Assembly: GCA_944391625.1 (NCBI GenBank)
Contig: CALXUG010000026.1
Coordinates: 1 to 40,164 of the forward strand
Direction of reading: 5' to 3'
DNA from: an uncultured Clostridia bacterium
Lineage (GTDB): Bacteria > Bacillota > Peptococcia > Peptococcales > Peptococcaceae
DNA: 40,164 nt
The translations under genes and the position numbers were made by a program. Numbering within the stretch: position 1 is the first letter of the stretch; each line of letters starts with the position of its first letter. Below are positions 7,630 to 14,699 of this stretch, piece by piece. Under the pieces are notes generated by a model, which did no database searches, was not told the DNA's origin, and saw only the letters and a list, made by a program, of their open reading frames with translations.

Positions 7630-8511
7630 ATGCACAAAGCAGTGATTGATATGGGTACTAACAGTACCCGGCTGGCAGTGGGTTCTTTACAGGATGGAAC
7701 CTTAAAAATGGAGTTTACGCAAGTGCTGGAAACCCGCTTGGGAGAAGGCATGGGTACAGAGCGCATCATTAAGCCGGAGCCGCTGCAGCGCAATGTGGAT
7801 GCTGTGCGGCAGTTTGTGCAGCAGGCAGAGGCTATGGGTGTAGAGTCGCTGCGCATTACTGCTACCAGCGCAGTGCGGGATGCGGCCAACAAGCAGCAGG
7901 TGCAGCAAGCCATTGAAGCAGCAGCGGGGATGGAACTGGAGATATTGCCCGGTGAAACCGAGGCGCGGCTGAGCTATCTTGGCGCCAGCGGTGACTTTCT
8001 GAATCTGCACCGTCCGCTGGCAGTGCTGGATATTGGCGGCGGCAGCACCGAGCTGGTCTATCCGGTGCAGGGCGGCATTCATGGAGCCAGTGTCAATGTG
8101 GGAGCGGTGCGGCTGCTGGAACATCCAGAACTGCGGCCGGAGGTATTTTCTATTCTGCAGGGATTGCAGGCGGACAAGCTGCCGGAGCATTGCGCGCTGA
8201 TTGCCGTTGGCGGCACCAATACCTGCCTGATGGCTATGGAACTGGGACTGACCAGCTATGACGGCAGCAAAATCCATGGGCAGGTACTGCCGCGGCAGCG
8301 GGTAGATGTTTGGTGCCAGCGGCTGTTGAATATGACCCAGGCCCAGCGGGAGCAAATACCGGGCATGAAAGCAAAACGGGCTGATATTATGCCTTACGGT
8401 GTACTGATTTTGCAGCAGGCGATGGAACTGTTGCAGATGCCGGAAGTCATCATCAGCGATAAAGGTTTGGTGTATGGCTTACTGTTAGAGGCCTTTGGCG
8501 GAGGCATTTAG
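7630..8511 (+). CDS. Ppx/GppA family phosphatase (exopolyphosphatase-like)
   Basis: A 293-aa member of the ASKHA-fold exopolyphosphatase/guanosine pentaphosphatase family, cytoplasmic. Seen: first phosphate motif DMGTNSTRL (residues 7-15), the TSAVRDA region, second phosphate motif LDIGGGSTELV, and GGTNTC in the third nucleotide-binding area. It is the short version, with only the N-terminal two-lobed domain and no HD domain, as in many clostridia and Negativicutes. It would shorten polyphosphate or hydrolyse pppGpp; which cannot be told from sequence. The start at ATG 7630 is set by AAGGAGG 8 nt upstream. A long hairpin occupies the leader. Confidence 0.9.
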   Translation: MHKAVIDMGTNSTRLAVGSLQDGTLKMEFTQVLETRLGEGMGTERIIKPEPLQRNVDAVRQFVQQAEAMGVESLRITATSAVRDAANKQQVQQAIEAAAGMELEILPGETEARLSYLGASGDFLNLHRPLAVLDIGGGSTELVYPVQGGIHGASVNVGAVRLLEHPELRPEVFSILQGLQADKLPEHCALIAVGGTNTCLMAMELGLTSYDGSKIHGQVLPRQRVDVWCQRLLNMTQAQREQIPGMKAKRADIMPYGVLILQQAMELLQMPEVIISDKGLVYGLLLEAFGGGI

Positions 8512-8540
8512 AACGATAAAAAATACAGCAGCAAACGAGA

Positions 8541-8581
8541 AAGTCGGGATTCTGTCAGATAAACAGCGTTCCGGCTTTTTT
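8541..8581 (+). terminator. Intrinsic terminator after the Ppx/GppA gene
   Basis: AAGTCGGGA pairs with TTCCGGCTT (two G-U pairs), with an inner CTGT/ACAG stem, followed by a T run at 8576-8581. Confidence 0.75.
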
Positions 8582-8649
8582 GTCAGTTGGCTGCATAAAT
8601 GGCGCCGGCCTTCATATACATAAAGAAATGGACAATGGAGGTGTTTGGG

Positions 8650-9870
8650 GTGCAGAGTGTAGATCTGACCTATGAATGGAATGATGTGGCACTCCTGACG
8701 GATCAACGGGCCTACACATTTATATGTAAGACCATGTTACAGATCCCGGAGCATGCAATCACAGAATTACAGGAAATCATTCTGCTGGACTGGGAAAATC
8801 ATTCACAGCAGAAACATACATTTGACGGCAGCATGCAGCTGCAGATTGGTTATTTGGACCGACAGCAGCAAAAAGCCGCGCTGCAGATTGAGATTCCCTT
8901 ACAGGGAGATTTGGAAGATGTATGGCAAAGCAATGCCACAGCAAGATTGTTATACGGCAAAGGAAAAGCGACCGATACCTGTCTGCTGCTGGAAACTGTT
9001 TTACAGATTCCCAGAATGCCGGAGCTAAAGCGCAGCCAGGTGACGGTGGGGCCGTTCCACATGGAAGAATTGCTGGAACTGCCGGAGGATTGGCCCGGCT
9101 GTGAGGAATTGGAAGCCACAGCAGCCATCCTGCAGATTGAAGAAAGCGTGGTTCAGCAGCAAAAGCTGTATCTGAGCGGTATTTATCAGCTGGCTGTGGT
9201 ATACCAGAACGAAGCGCAGATTGGAGAGCAGCTGTTTGCCTATGAGCAGCAGCGTCCGGCGCAGTTGATGGTGCCGGTGCCGGCAGGTGTAGCCCAGCTG
9301 GAAGGTATCATTCCTTTTTATCATAATCTGACAGCGCAGCTATTGGACGACAAACGGATTTTATTGGTTGGCGACGGTATGTTATATACAGAAGCCGTCA
9401 GCGATGCACCGGCAGCGCAGCAGAACAGACCTGCTTTTGATGCAGCGCAGCCAAAATTGCAGCAGGGACAGCAGGAAGAATCCTGCCCGAAGGAAAAGCA
9501 GATATTACAGCAAAATATCCGTCTGGAAACCATTCTGCGCCAACTGATAGAAGCGCTGCAGCAGCACGAACAGGAAACAGCAGAAAAGCAGCAGTGCCCA
9601 GTCAGGCCGGAAAAAACGGATCAGGGGATGCAGCAAAAAAAACCGCAACCGCAAGAAACTGTTACAGAACCAATGGAGCAGCCAATGCCAACGCAACCGA
9701 CGCCCAATCGTCCCCCCTCGGTGGTGACCAGCAGAGGTTCCCGACGGGCTAATCTGTCTAAATATATGCGCAATTTGAACAGCTCGGTGCAAACGCCCAA
9801 ATCCACGCGCAACTTTGAAATTTTGGCAGAGCCGGAAGGGACAAAAACCAATCATACAACAGAAGAATGA
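8650..9870 (+). CDS. Possible spore-envelope protein of the SipL/DUF3794 type
   Basis: A 406-aa soluble protein. The start is GTG 8650, with GGAGGTG 6 nt upstream. Residues about 1-270 are beta-rich with repeated segments of the form (gly/ser) then alternating hydrophobics ending in YQLAVVYQN; the stretch ELPEDWPGCEELEATAAILQ.. followed by LYLSGIYQLAVVY resembles the DUF3794 (SPOCS) repeats of clostridial SipL and relatives that anchor spore coat layers. Residues about 280-406 are low complexity, rich in Gln, Pro and Glu, with basic SRGSRRANLSKYMRNL near the end. No LysM domain is visible, unlike full SipL. The family call is weak and based on pattern only, supported by nearby yabPQ and spoIIE. 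It has its own terminator on each side. Confidence 0.45.
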   Translation: MQSVDLTYEWNDVALLTDQRAYTFICKTMLQIPEHAITELQEIILLDWENHSQQKHTFDGSMQLQIGYLDRQQQKAALQIEIPLQGDLEDVWQSNATARLLYGKGKATDTCLLLETVLQIPRMPELKRSQVTVGPFHMEELLELPEDWPGCEELEATAAILQIEESVVQQQKLYLSGIYQLAVVYQNEAQIGEQLFAYEQQRPAQLMVPVPAGVAQLEGIIPFYHNLTAQLLDDKRILLVGDGMLYTEAVSDAPAAQQNRPAFDAAQPKLQQGQQEESCPKEKQILQQNIRLETILRQLIEALQQHEQETAEKQQCPVRPEKTDQGMQQKKPQPQETVTEPMEQPMPTQPTPNRPPSVVTSRGSRRANLSKYMRNLNSSVQTPKSTRNFEILAEPEGTKTNHTTEE

Positions 9871-9875
9871 ACGGG

Positions 9876-9914
9876 AGAGATTATTGTGCGAAATGCATGG
9901 TAATCTCTTTTTTT
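9876..9914 (+). terminator. Intrinsic terminator
   Basis: AGAGATTA (9876-9883) pairs perfectly with TAATCTCT (9901-9908), followed by seven T. Confidence 0.85.
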
Positions 9915-9964
9915 ATGGGATGTTCAATCATGAGTTGCCATATAGAAACTATTATATCATACTG

Positions 9965-10058
9965 TTGTTTTATTTTTACTTGTGAATATAAAGTTGAAAC
10001 GATGTTAAAAAAGATTATCGAGTGAACGCTACTGTGTCGCACTACTATCATAAGTAGT
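9965..10058 (+). promoter_or_regulatory. Candidate feoAB promoter with a downstream inverted repeat
   Basis: TTGTTT at 9965 and TATAAA at 9987 with a 16-bp spacer form a plausible sigma-A promoter. About 50 nt downstream ACTACT-ATCATA-AGTAGT (10041-10058) is a 6-bp inverted repeat that could be an operator for a metal regulator. No convincing Fur box was found, so regulation by iron is only expected from the genes, not shown. Confidence 0.4.
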
Positions 10059-10149
10059 TACCAACTAAAAAATATATTGCCAAACAATCAGTGAGGTGCT
10101 AAAATTTAATCAAAAAGTTTTGCAGTAAAAATTGCTGGAGGGGAGTATA

Positions 10150-10380
10150 TTGAATTTAAGTCATGGTCAAATACATACAACCTATCAGGTTGTGGATGTA
10201 TCCCATCTTGCGCTGCCGATAGAGCGCCGATTGGAAGCCCTTGGTTTGACCGAAGGTACCAATATTACAATTTTAAATAAGAAGAAAAAAGGGGCTGTCA
10301 TTGTTAAAGTGCGCGGCACCCGCTTTGCAGTGGGAGAGCATATTGCAGAGGGCATCCAGATTGGGGAGGTGACACCATGA
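10150..10380 (+). CDS. feoA: Ferrous iron transport protein FeoA
   Basis: A 76-aa cytoplasmic SH3-like protein that supports FeoB. Seen: VSHLALPIERRLEALGLTEGTNITILNKK, the classical FeoA core with the RRLEALGL..G turn, then VIVKVRGTRFAVGEHIAEGIQI. The start is TTG at 10150, with GGAGGGG 6 nt upstream; a TTG at 10132 in the same frame lacks a site. The stop overlaps the feoB ATG (ATGA), implying coupled translation. Confidence 0.92.
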   Translation: MNLSHGQIHTTYQVVDVSHLALPIERRLEALGLTEGTNITILNKKKKGAVIVKVRGTRFAVGEHIAEGIQIGEVTP

Positions 10381-12431
10381 AGGATACGGTCAATATTGGG
10401 TTTATCGGGAATCCAAACTGCGGCAAAACCACGCTGTTTAACGCCTATACCGGAGCTAAATTAAAAGTGGCCAACTGGCCCGGTGTTACCGTAGAAAAAA
10501 AGGAAGGCTCCATGCAGTATCAGGGGCACACCTTTAAACTGGTGGACTTGCCCGGCATTTACAGCCTGACCTCTTATACCATGGAGGAAAAAGTATCCCG
10601 GGAGTTTATTCTCAGCGATGATGTAGATGTTATTGTAGATATTGCCGACGCCTCTGCGCTGGAGCGCAATTTATATCTGACACTGCAGCTGATTGAGCTG
10701 GGCAAACCGGTGGTGTTGGCTTTAAATATGATGGATATTGTAGAAGAACGGGGCATGGAAATTGATATGCACCGTCTGCCGGAAATGCTGGGTATTCCTG
10801 TGGTGCCGGTGTCGGCGCGCAAAAAGCGGGGGCTGGATATTCTGATGCACGCAGTGGCCCATCATATGGATGACGATGAACCGGTTGTGCTGATTCACGA
10901 GCATGACCAAGCAGAAGAAAGCAGCCGGCATGCCCACGATCATCATCAGGAATATGCCATGGTGTACAGCGATACCATCGAAGACAAAATTGACGCCATC
11001 ACAGAGGTATTGCAGGTGCGTTACCCAAATATGCGCAATTATCGCTGGCACGCGCTCAAGCTGTTGGAGCAGGATGCCGACATTATGCAGCGGTATCCCG
11101 TTGATTTGCCTGCGGTGATGGATCGCAGCTATGAAAAAGATATTATCAATCAAAAATATGATTTTATTCAGGAAATTATTTCGGAAGTATTGATGAACAA
11201 AGCCGAAAAGGCAGAACGCACCGACCGTCTGGATGCTGCGCTGACCCATCCTGTTTGGGGTGTGCCTATCTTTTTAGGCGTGATGGCCATGGTATTTATG
11301 CTGACCTTTACCATCGGCGACTGGCTCAAGGAAACCTTTGTGGAGGAAGCGATTGCCTGGGTTTCCACAGGAATTCTGAATTGTCTGCTTTATTTTCAGG
11401 TCAATGATATTTTAATCTCTTTGATCGTAGACGGAATTGTGGCAGGGGTAGGCACCATTTTAACCTTTTTGCCCAATATTTTCATTTTGTTTCTGGCCCT
11501 GGCCTTTTTGGAAGACAGCGGCTATATGGCGCGGGTGGCCTATGTAATGGACGGCATTATGGGCCGTCTGGGATTATCGGGCAGAGCTTTTATTCCCATG
11601 CTGTTGGGATTTGGCTGCACAGTGCCGGCCATTATGGCGTCCAGAGCTCTGGAAAATCCCCGTGACCGCCGCAAGACCATTTTAATTACGCCATTTATGT
11701 CCTGCAGCGCCCGTTTGCCTATCTATGTGGTGTTTTCCCAGATGTTCTTTGCCGAGCATGCCATGCTGGTGGCTTACTCCATGTATGTGCTGGGGATTGT
11801 GGTGGCTTTGCTCACTGCTTTTGTTCTAAAGCTGATCGATAAAAAAGAAAGTCAAAATAATTTATTAATTGAGCTGCCCGAATATAAAGCGCCCAATGCC
11901 CACAGCATTGCCATCTATGTATGGGAAAAGGTAAAGGACTATTTAACAAGAGCAGGTACTGTTATTTTTGTAGCTTCCATTATCATGTGGGGATTGCTGA
12001 ACTGCGGGCCAACCGGTCTGGCAGCCGATATGGGACAAAGCTTCGGCGCTATCTTAGGCAAATGGCTGGTTCCGATCTTTGCTCCTGTAGGTTTGGGCTA
12101 TTGGCAGATTGTGGTGGCGCTCTTGTCCGGTATTGCCGCCAAAGAAGTGGTGGTATCCAGCTGCGGTGTGCTGTTTGGCATCAGCAATCTCAATTCGCAG
12201 GCCGGTATGGATGACATGGTGGGCATTTTGGCCGCCATGGGCTTCGGCGCCGTCAACGCCTATGCACTGATGACCTTCTGCCTGCTGTACACACCATGCG
12301 CCGCCACCTTGGCTACCATCAAGCGGGAGTCCGGCAGTTGGAAATGGACAGCCCAGGCGATGGTATTCCAGTTGGTTGTGGCCTGGCTGGTCACCTTTGT
12401 GGTGTATCGCATTGGATTGTTATTTGTTTAA
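10377..12431 (+). CDS. feoB: Ferrous iron transport protein B
   Basis: A 684-aa Fe(II) transporter with an N-terminal GTPase. G1 GNPNCGKTT (residues 11-19), switch I with the conserved T following VANWPGVTVE, G3 DLPG (57-60), G4 NMMD (117-120) and G5 VSARKKRG are present. Two Gate-type membrane modules follow, with about eight to ten helices from residue 300 on, and the conserved motif GFGCTVPAIMASR. A His-rich linker (residues 174-190, six His) lies between the GTPase and the helical GDI region; it may bind metal. The length is near the usual 650-750. It overlaps feoA by 4 nt and is followed after 13 nt by a small Cys-rich protein. Confidence 0.96.
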   Translation: MKDTVNIGFIGNPNCGKTTLFNAYTGAKLKVANWPGVTVEKKEGSMQYQGHTFKLVDLPGIYSLTSYTMEEKVSREFILSDDVDVIVDIADASALERNLYLTLQLIELGKPVVLALNMMDIVEERGMEIDMHRLPEMLGIPVVPVSARKKRGLDILMHAVAHHMDDDEPVVLIHEHDQAEESSRHAHDHHQEYAMVYSDTIEDKIDAITEVLQVRYPNMRNYRWHALKLLEQDADIMQRYPVDLPAVMDRSYEKDIINQKYDFIQEIISEVLMNKAEKAERTDRLDAALTHPVWGVPIFLGVMAMVFMLTFTIGDWLKETFVEEAIAWVSTGILNCLLYFQVNDILISLIVDGIVAGVGTILTFLPNIFILFLALAFLEDSGYMARVAYVMDGIMGRLGLSGRAFIPMLLGFGCTVPAIMASRALENPRDRRKTILITPFMSCSARLPIYVVFSQMFFAEHAMLVAYSMYVLGIVVALLTAFVLKLIDKKESQNNLLIELPEYKAPNAHSIAIYVWEKVKDYLTRAGTVIFVASIIMWGLLNCGPTGLAADMGQSFGAILGKWLVPIFAPVGLGYWQIVVALLSGIAAKEVVVSSCGVLFGISNLNSQAGMDDMVGILAAMGFGAVNAYALMTFCLLYTPCAATLATIKRESGSWKWTAQAMVFQLVVAWLVTFVVYRIGLLFV

Positions 12432-12444
12432 GGAGGCGGAGCCT

Positions 12445-12621
12445 GTGTTAGCAACGATAGTTATTGGCGCAATCATCGGCCTGTATGCCGGTTGGGTGAT
12501 TTTTAAAAAGTATAAGGACTGGAAAGCAGGCAAATATTGCAGCTGCGGATGTTCCGGATGTTCCGGCAAAAAAAGCTGCGCCATTTCCAGCGATGATTCC
12601 GTTATCTCGAGCGAAGCGTAG
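12445..12621 (+). CDS. FeoB-associated Cys-rich small membrane protein
   Basis: A 58-aa protein: one membrane helix at residues 2-20, a basic stretch (KKYKDWKAGKYC) and a CSCGCSGCSGKKSC cluster. It matches the FeoB_associated family found directly after feoB in many anaerobes, perhaps functioning like FeoC as a redox or iron sensor; the role is unproven. GTG 12445 is chosen because AGGAGG lies 8 nt upstream, so the frame that opens inside feoB is not used in full. Confidence 0.85.
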   Translation: MLATIVIGAIIGLYAGWVIFKKYKDWKAGKYCSCGCSGCSGKKSCAISSDDSVISSEA

Positions 12622-12651
12622 CCGAGAGATCTTTATAATCAATATTTCAGG

Positions 12652-12799
12652 CGGGAACGATTACCCTTTGTTATGTCCACACGCTGCTCTGGACAGAGGC
12701 TCATACGTTTTTGTCGCGTTGGACTTTGTCCGGCTCCATAAAACGTATTTCACCTCAATCCATCCAGAGGTGGACATTTAACAAAGATAATCTTCCCTC
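12652..12799. repeat. Dispersed palindromic element, copy A
   Basis: Nested inverted repeats: outer GGGAA.GATTA..TTTGTT against AACAAAG.TAATC.TCCC, then TGTCCA/TGGACA, CTCTGG/CCAGAG, ATACGTTTT/AAAACGTAT and a tip GGAC-TTT-GTCC. The central 100 bp is clearly homologous to copy B at 14333-14472, while the outer arms differ in sequence but remain self-complementary. It lies in the 399-nt gap between the feo genes and spoIIE. There is no open frame of note and no target duplication. Confidence 0.85.
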
Positions 12800-12855
12800 T
12801 GGTTACCGTTGGATGAAAATTTTCCTGCGTTCTCGAAAAAAATAAAAAACATATC

Positions 12856-12906
12856 ACGTTGTAATATCTTTGCATGATTGGCAGAGACTATTGCAACGTT
12901 TTTTTA
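12856..12906 (+). terminator. Intrinsic terminator of the feo operon
   Basis: ACGTTGTAAT (12856-12865) pairs with ATTGCAACGT (12890-12899) with one G-U pair, followed by eight T. It is placed after repeat copy A, so the copy would be part of the feo transcript. Confidence 0.8.
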
Positions 12907-13020
12907 TGCGTTAAAAGATAACGCAAGAAAATTTTTCACCAATGCCCCAATCCGACAATTTTTACAGAGGAAATGATGTATTATGGTAATAACTGGATAT
13001 TGTGGGATGGAGGAGTCGGC

Positions 13021-14154
13021 GTGAGAAAGACGGAGATGACGAGATTAGTAGAACTGGGCAATAGTTTTATCCAACTGGGAAATGCGCTGCAGCAGATGGA
13101 AGTACAGCCGCCGCGGCAGCAAACTGATATTATACAGGATATTTACAATAAAGTATATCAGCAGGTATGCCGGTTTTGTCCCAAAGAAAGCTGGTGCTGG
13201 CAGGAGGAAAGCGGCTATACTTTGGAGGAACTGAGCAATGCCTGCAATGTGTTGGAGGAGTTTGGCCTGCAAAAGCAGCCTGCCTTTTCCACCAAGTTTC
13301 AGGGACGCTGCAGCCGCACCGGCCAGCTGGAAATTGCGCTGTCCAACCAGATGGAATATTACAAGCAGCAGCAGAGCCAGCAAACGCAGCTGGAAGAAAG
13401 CAAAGCCAATATTGCCAATCAGCTGGTATTGCTGGGAGAACAAATACAGTTGATGCGCACAGGCAATGGCAGCTACGAGCAGACCCAGCGGCTGCTGGTG
13501 GGCCATGCTTCCAGCAAAAAGGAGCAGGTATCGGGCGATAGCTGGGGCGTGCAGGATTTGGGCGACGGCCGCATGGTGCAAATTTTGTGCGACGGTATGG
13601 GCAGCGGTGAGCTGGCCATGCAGCAGAGCAAGCTGGCAGTGCATTTGCTGCAGACTCTGTTGTCCGGCGGCTTGAGTATGCGGCTGTGTTTGAATATGAT
13701 TAATACCATTATGTCCTTTCAATACGGCGGTGTGCGGTTCAGCACTATGGATATTGCTCTGTGGAACTTACACAGCGGCAAAATTGAATTGTATAAATAC
13801 GGCGCAGCTCCATCGTTTGTCAAAAATGGCCGTAAGGTGGTTTCCTATGATGGCAGTTCGCTGCCGGTGGGGATTTTGCCGCGGGTGGAATGCTCTTTGT
13901 TGGAGCATACCATTGCTGAAGGGGATTTGCTGATTACCATGAGCGATGGGCTGTATGAATTGAGTGCCGATGGATTTCAGTGGGAGCAGATTATCAGTTG
14001 TCTGCCCACCACCAATCCGCAGCTGGCTGCCGAATATCTGCTGGCCATTGCCACCAGCCGCATCCGCGCCAATCAGAAGAAAACCAGCGAGCAGGCAGCG
14101 GGCGTTATACAGCATGCCGATGATATGACTGTGGTGGTGAGCCGATTGTTTTGA
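13021..14154 (+). CDS. SpoIIE-type PP2C phosphatase without the membrane domain
   Basis: A 377-aa protein corresponding to the central and C-terminal parts of SpoIIE. Seen: the Cys motif CRFCPKESWCW (C50, C53, C59, W60) and a later CSRT typical of the SpoIIE central region, a coiled-coil segment (about 110-145), then a complete PP2C domain with DSW (D173), DGMGSG (191-196), FSTMD, SDGL (308-311) and DDMTVVV (D367, D368). Bacillus SpoIIE (about 820 aa) starts with some ten membrane helices; here none exist in frame upstream. Start GTG 13021 follows GGAGGAG by 5-6 nt. In Bacillus SpoIIE dephosphorylates SpoIIAA to activate sigma-F. A soluble form would need another way to reach the septum, or may serve another anti-sigma switch. 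Confidence 0.85.
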   Translation: MRKTEMTRLVELGNSFIQLGNALQQMEVQPPRQQTDIIQDIYNKVYQQVCRFCPKESWCWQEESGYTLEELSNACNVLEEFGLQKQPAFSTKFQGRCSRTGQLEIALSNQMEYYKQQQSQQTQLEESKANIANQLVLLGEQIQLMRTGNGSYEQTQRLLVGHASSKKEQVSGDSWGVQDLGDGRMVQILCDGMGSGELAMQQSKLAVHLLQTLLSGGLSMRLCLNMINTIMSFQYGGVRFSTMDIALWNLHSGKIELYKYGAAPSFVKNGRKVVSYDGSSLPVGILPRVECSLLEHTIAEGDLLITMSDGLYELSADGFQWEQIISCLPTTNPQLAAEYLLAIATSRIRANQKKTSEQAAGVIQHADDMTVVVSRLF

Positions 14155-14188
14155 GTATAAGCGGCAGTAAAAATATAACGGCAATGCA

Positions 14189-14236
14189 GAGAGCAGATGC
14201 CAAGGCGGGGTGCCTGTCTTGGGGCTGCTCTTTTTT
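14189..14236 (+). terminator. Intrinsic terminator after the SpoIIE-like gene
   Basis: AGAGCAG pairs with CTGCTCT and an inner CCAAG with CTTGG, followed by six T at 14231-14236. Confidence 0.8.
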
Positions 14237-14332
14237 GTGCGGTAAATTTTTGGCTGCTGATACAGTAGATAGCGTAATGTTTTTGCAGAAAATTGGGATA
14301 AATAAATCTGGCTGCGTGTAAAGCAGCACATC

Positions 14333-14472
14333 GGGCAATATCTGTTGCAGCGTTCACACGCTGCTCTGGACAGTAGCCGCACGTATTTTTGTCGCTTTGG
14401 ACTGCGTCCAGCTCCATAAAATACGCTTGCCACAGTCCATCCAGAGGTGGACTTTCTGCAAAGAAATTGCCC
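14333..14472. repeat. Dispersed palindromic element, copy B
   Basis: Same architecture as copy A: outer GGGCAAT..TTGCAG against CTGCAA..ATTGCCC, then CTCTGGA/TCCAGAG, CGTATTTT/AAAATACG and tip TGGAC-TGC-GTCCA. Compared with copy A, the four inner pairs TACG/CGTA are replaced by CGTA/TACG, so both sides changed together. It sits between the spoIIE-like gene and the D5 helicase gene. Confidence 0.85.
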
Positions 14473-14699
14473 TCTTTTTGTGTGATTCATGCAGCGGCAA
14501 TATGTATACAATCGTTATCAGGTGTGTTATAGTGGATAGATAGGAAAGTGTTGCCTGAGAACGTGGGTAAAATGATAACGCTGAAAATAAGCAATATGGA
14601 AGTATAAGCATAAAAATGACAAAAGCAGAAATAAACTAACAGAAACGGAATGGTAGGGATGTTAAAAGCAGGGTAAGGCGCAGAGGAGCGTGGATAACA
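14473..14699. other. Non-coding upstream region of the D5-type gene
   Basis: No gene is seen. The stretch holds an 8-bp inverted pair CGTTATCA (14513-14520) and TGATAACG (14573-14580) 52 nt apart, and a weak promoter candidate TTGTGT (14478) - 17 bp - TATGTA (14501). Together with the terminator and repeat copy B it makes up the 545-nt gap. Confidence 0.4.

Noticed and set aside
9915-10149. Fur box upstream of feoA
   Set aside because: No stretch close to GATAATGATAATCATTATC was found; only a 6-bp inverted repeat, which is not Fur-like.
12593-12781. Small open frame across palindrome copy A
   Set aside because: It runs through the inverted repeat and has no ribosome site; the repeat structure explains the sequence better.
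13045-13722. A 225-codon minus-strand frame opposite the SpoIIE-like gene
   Set aside because: Composition is a mirror of the Gln/Leu-rich plus-strand gene; no ribosome site and no recognisable fold.
14073-14417. Minus-strand frame across palindrome copy B with ATG GAG CTG GAC start
   Set aside because: A matching ATG GAG CCG GAC occurs on copy A, but the frames are not otherwise conserved and the changes preserve pairing, not protein sequence.
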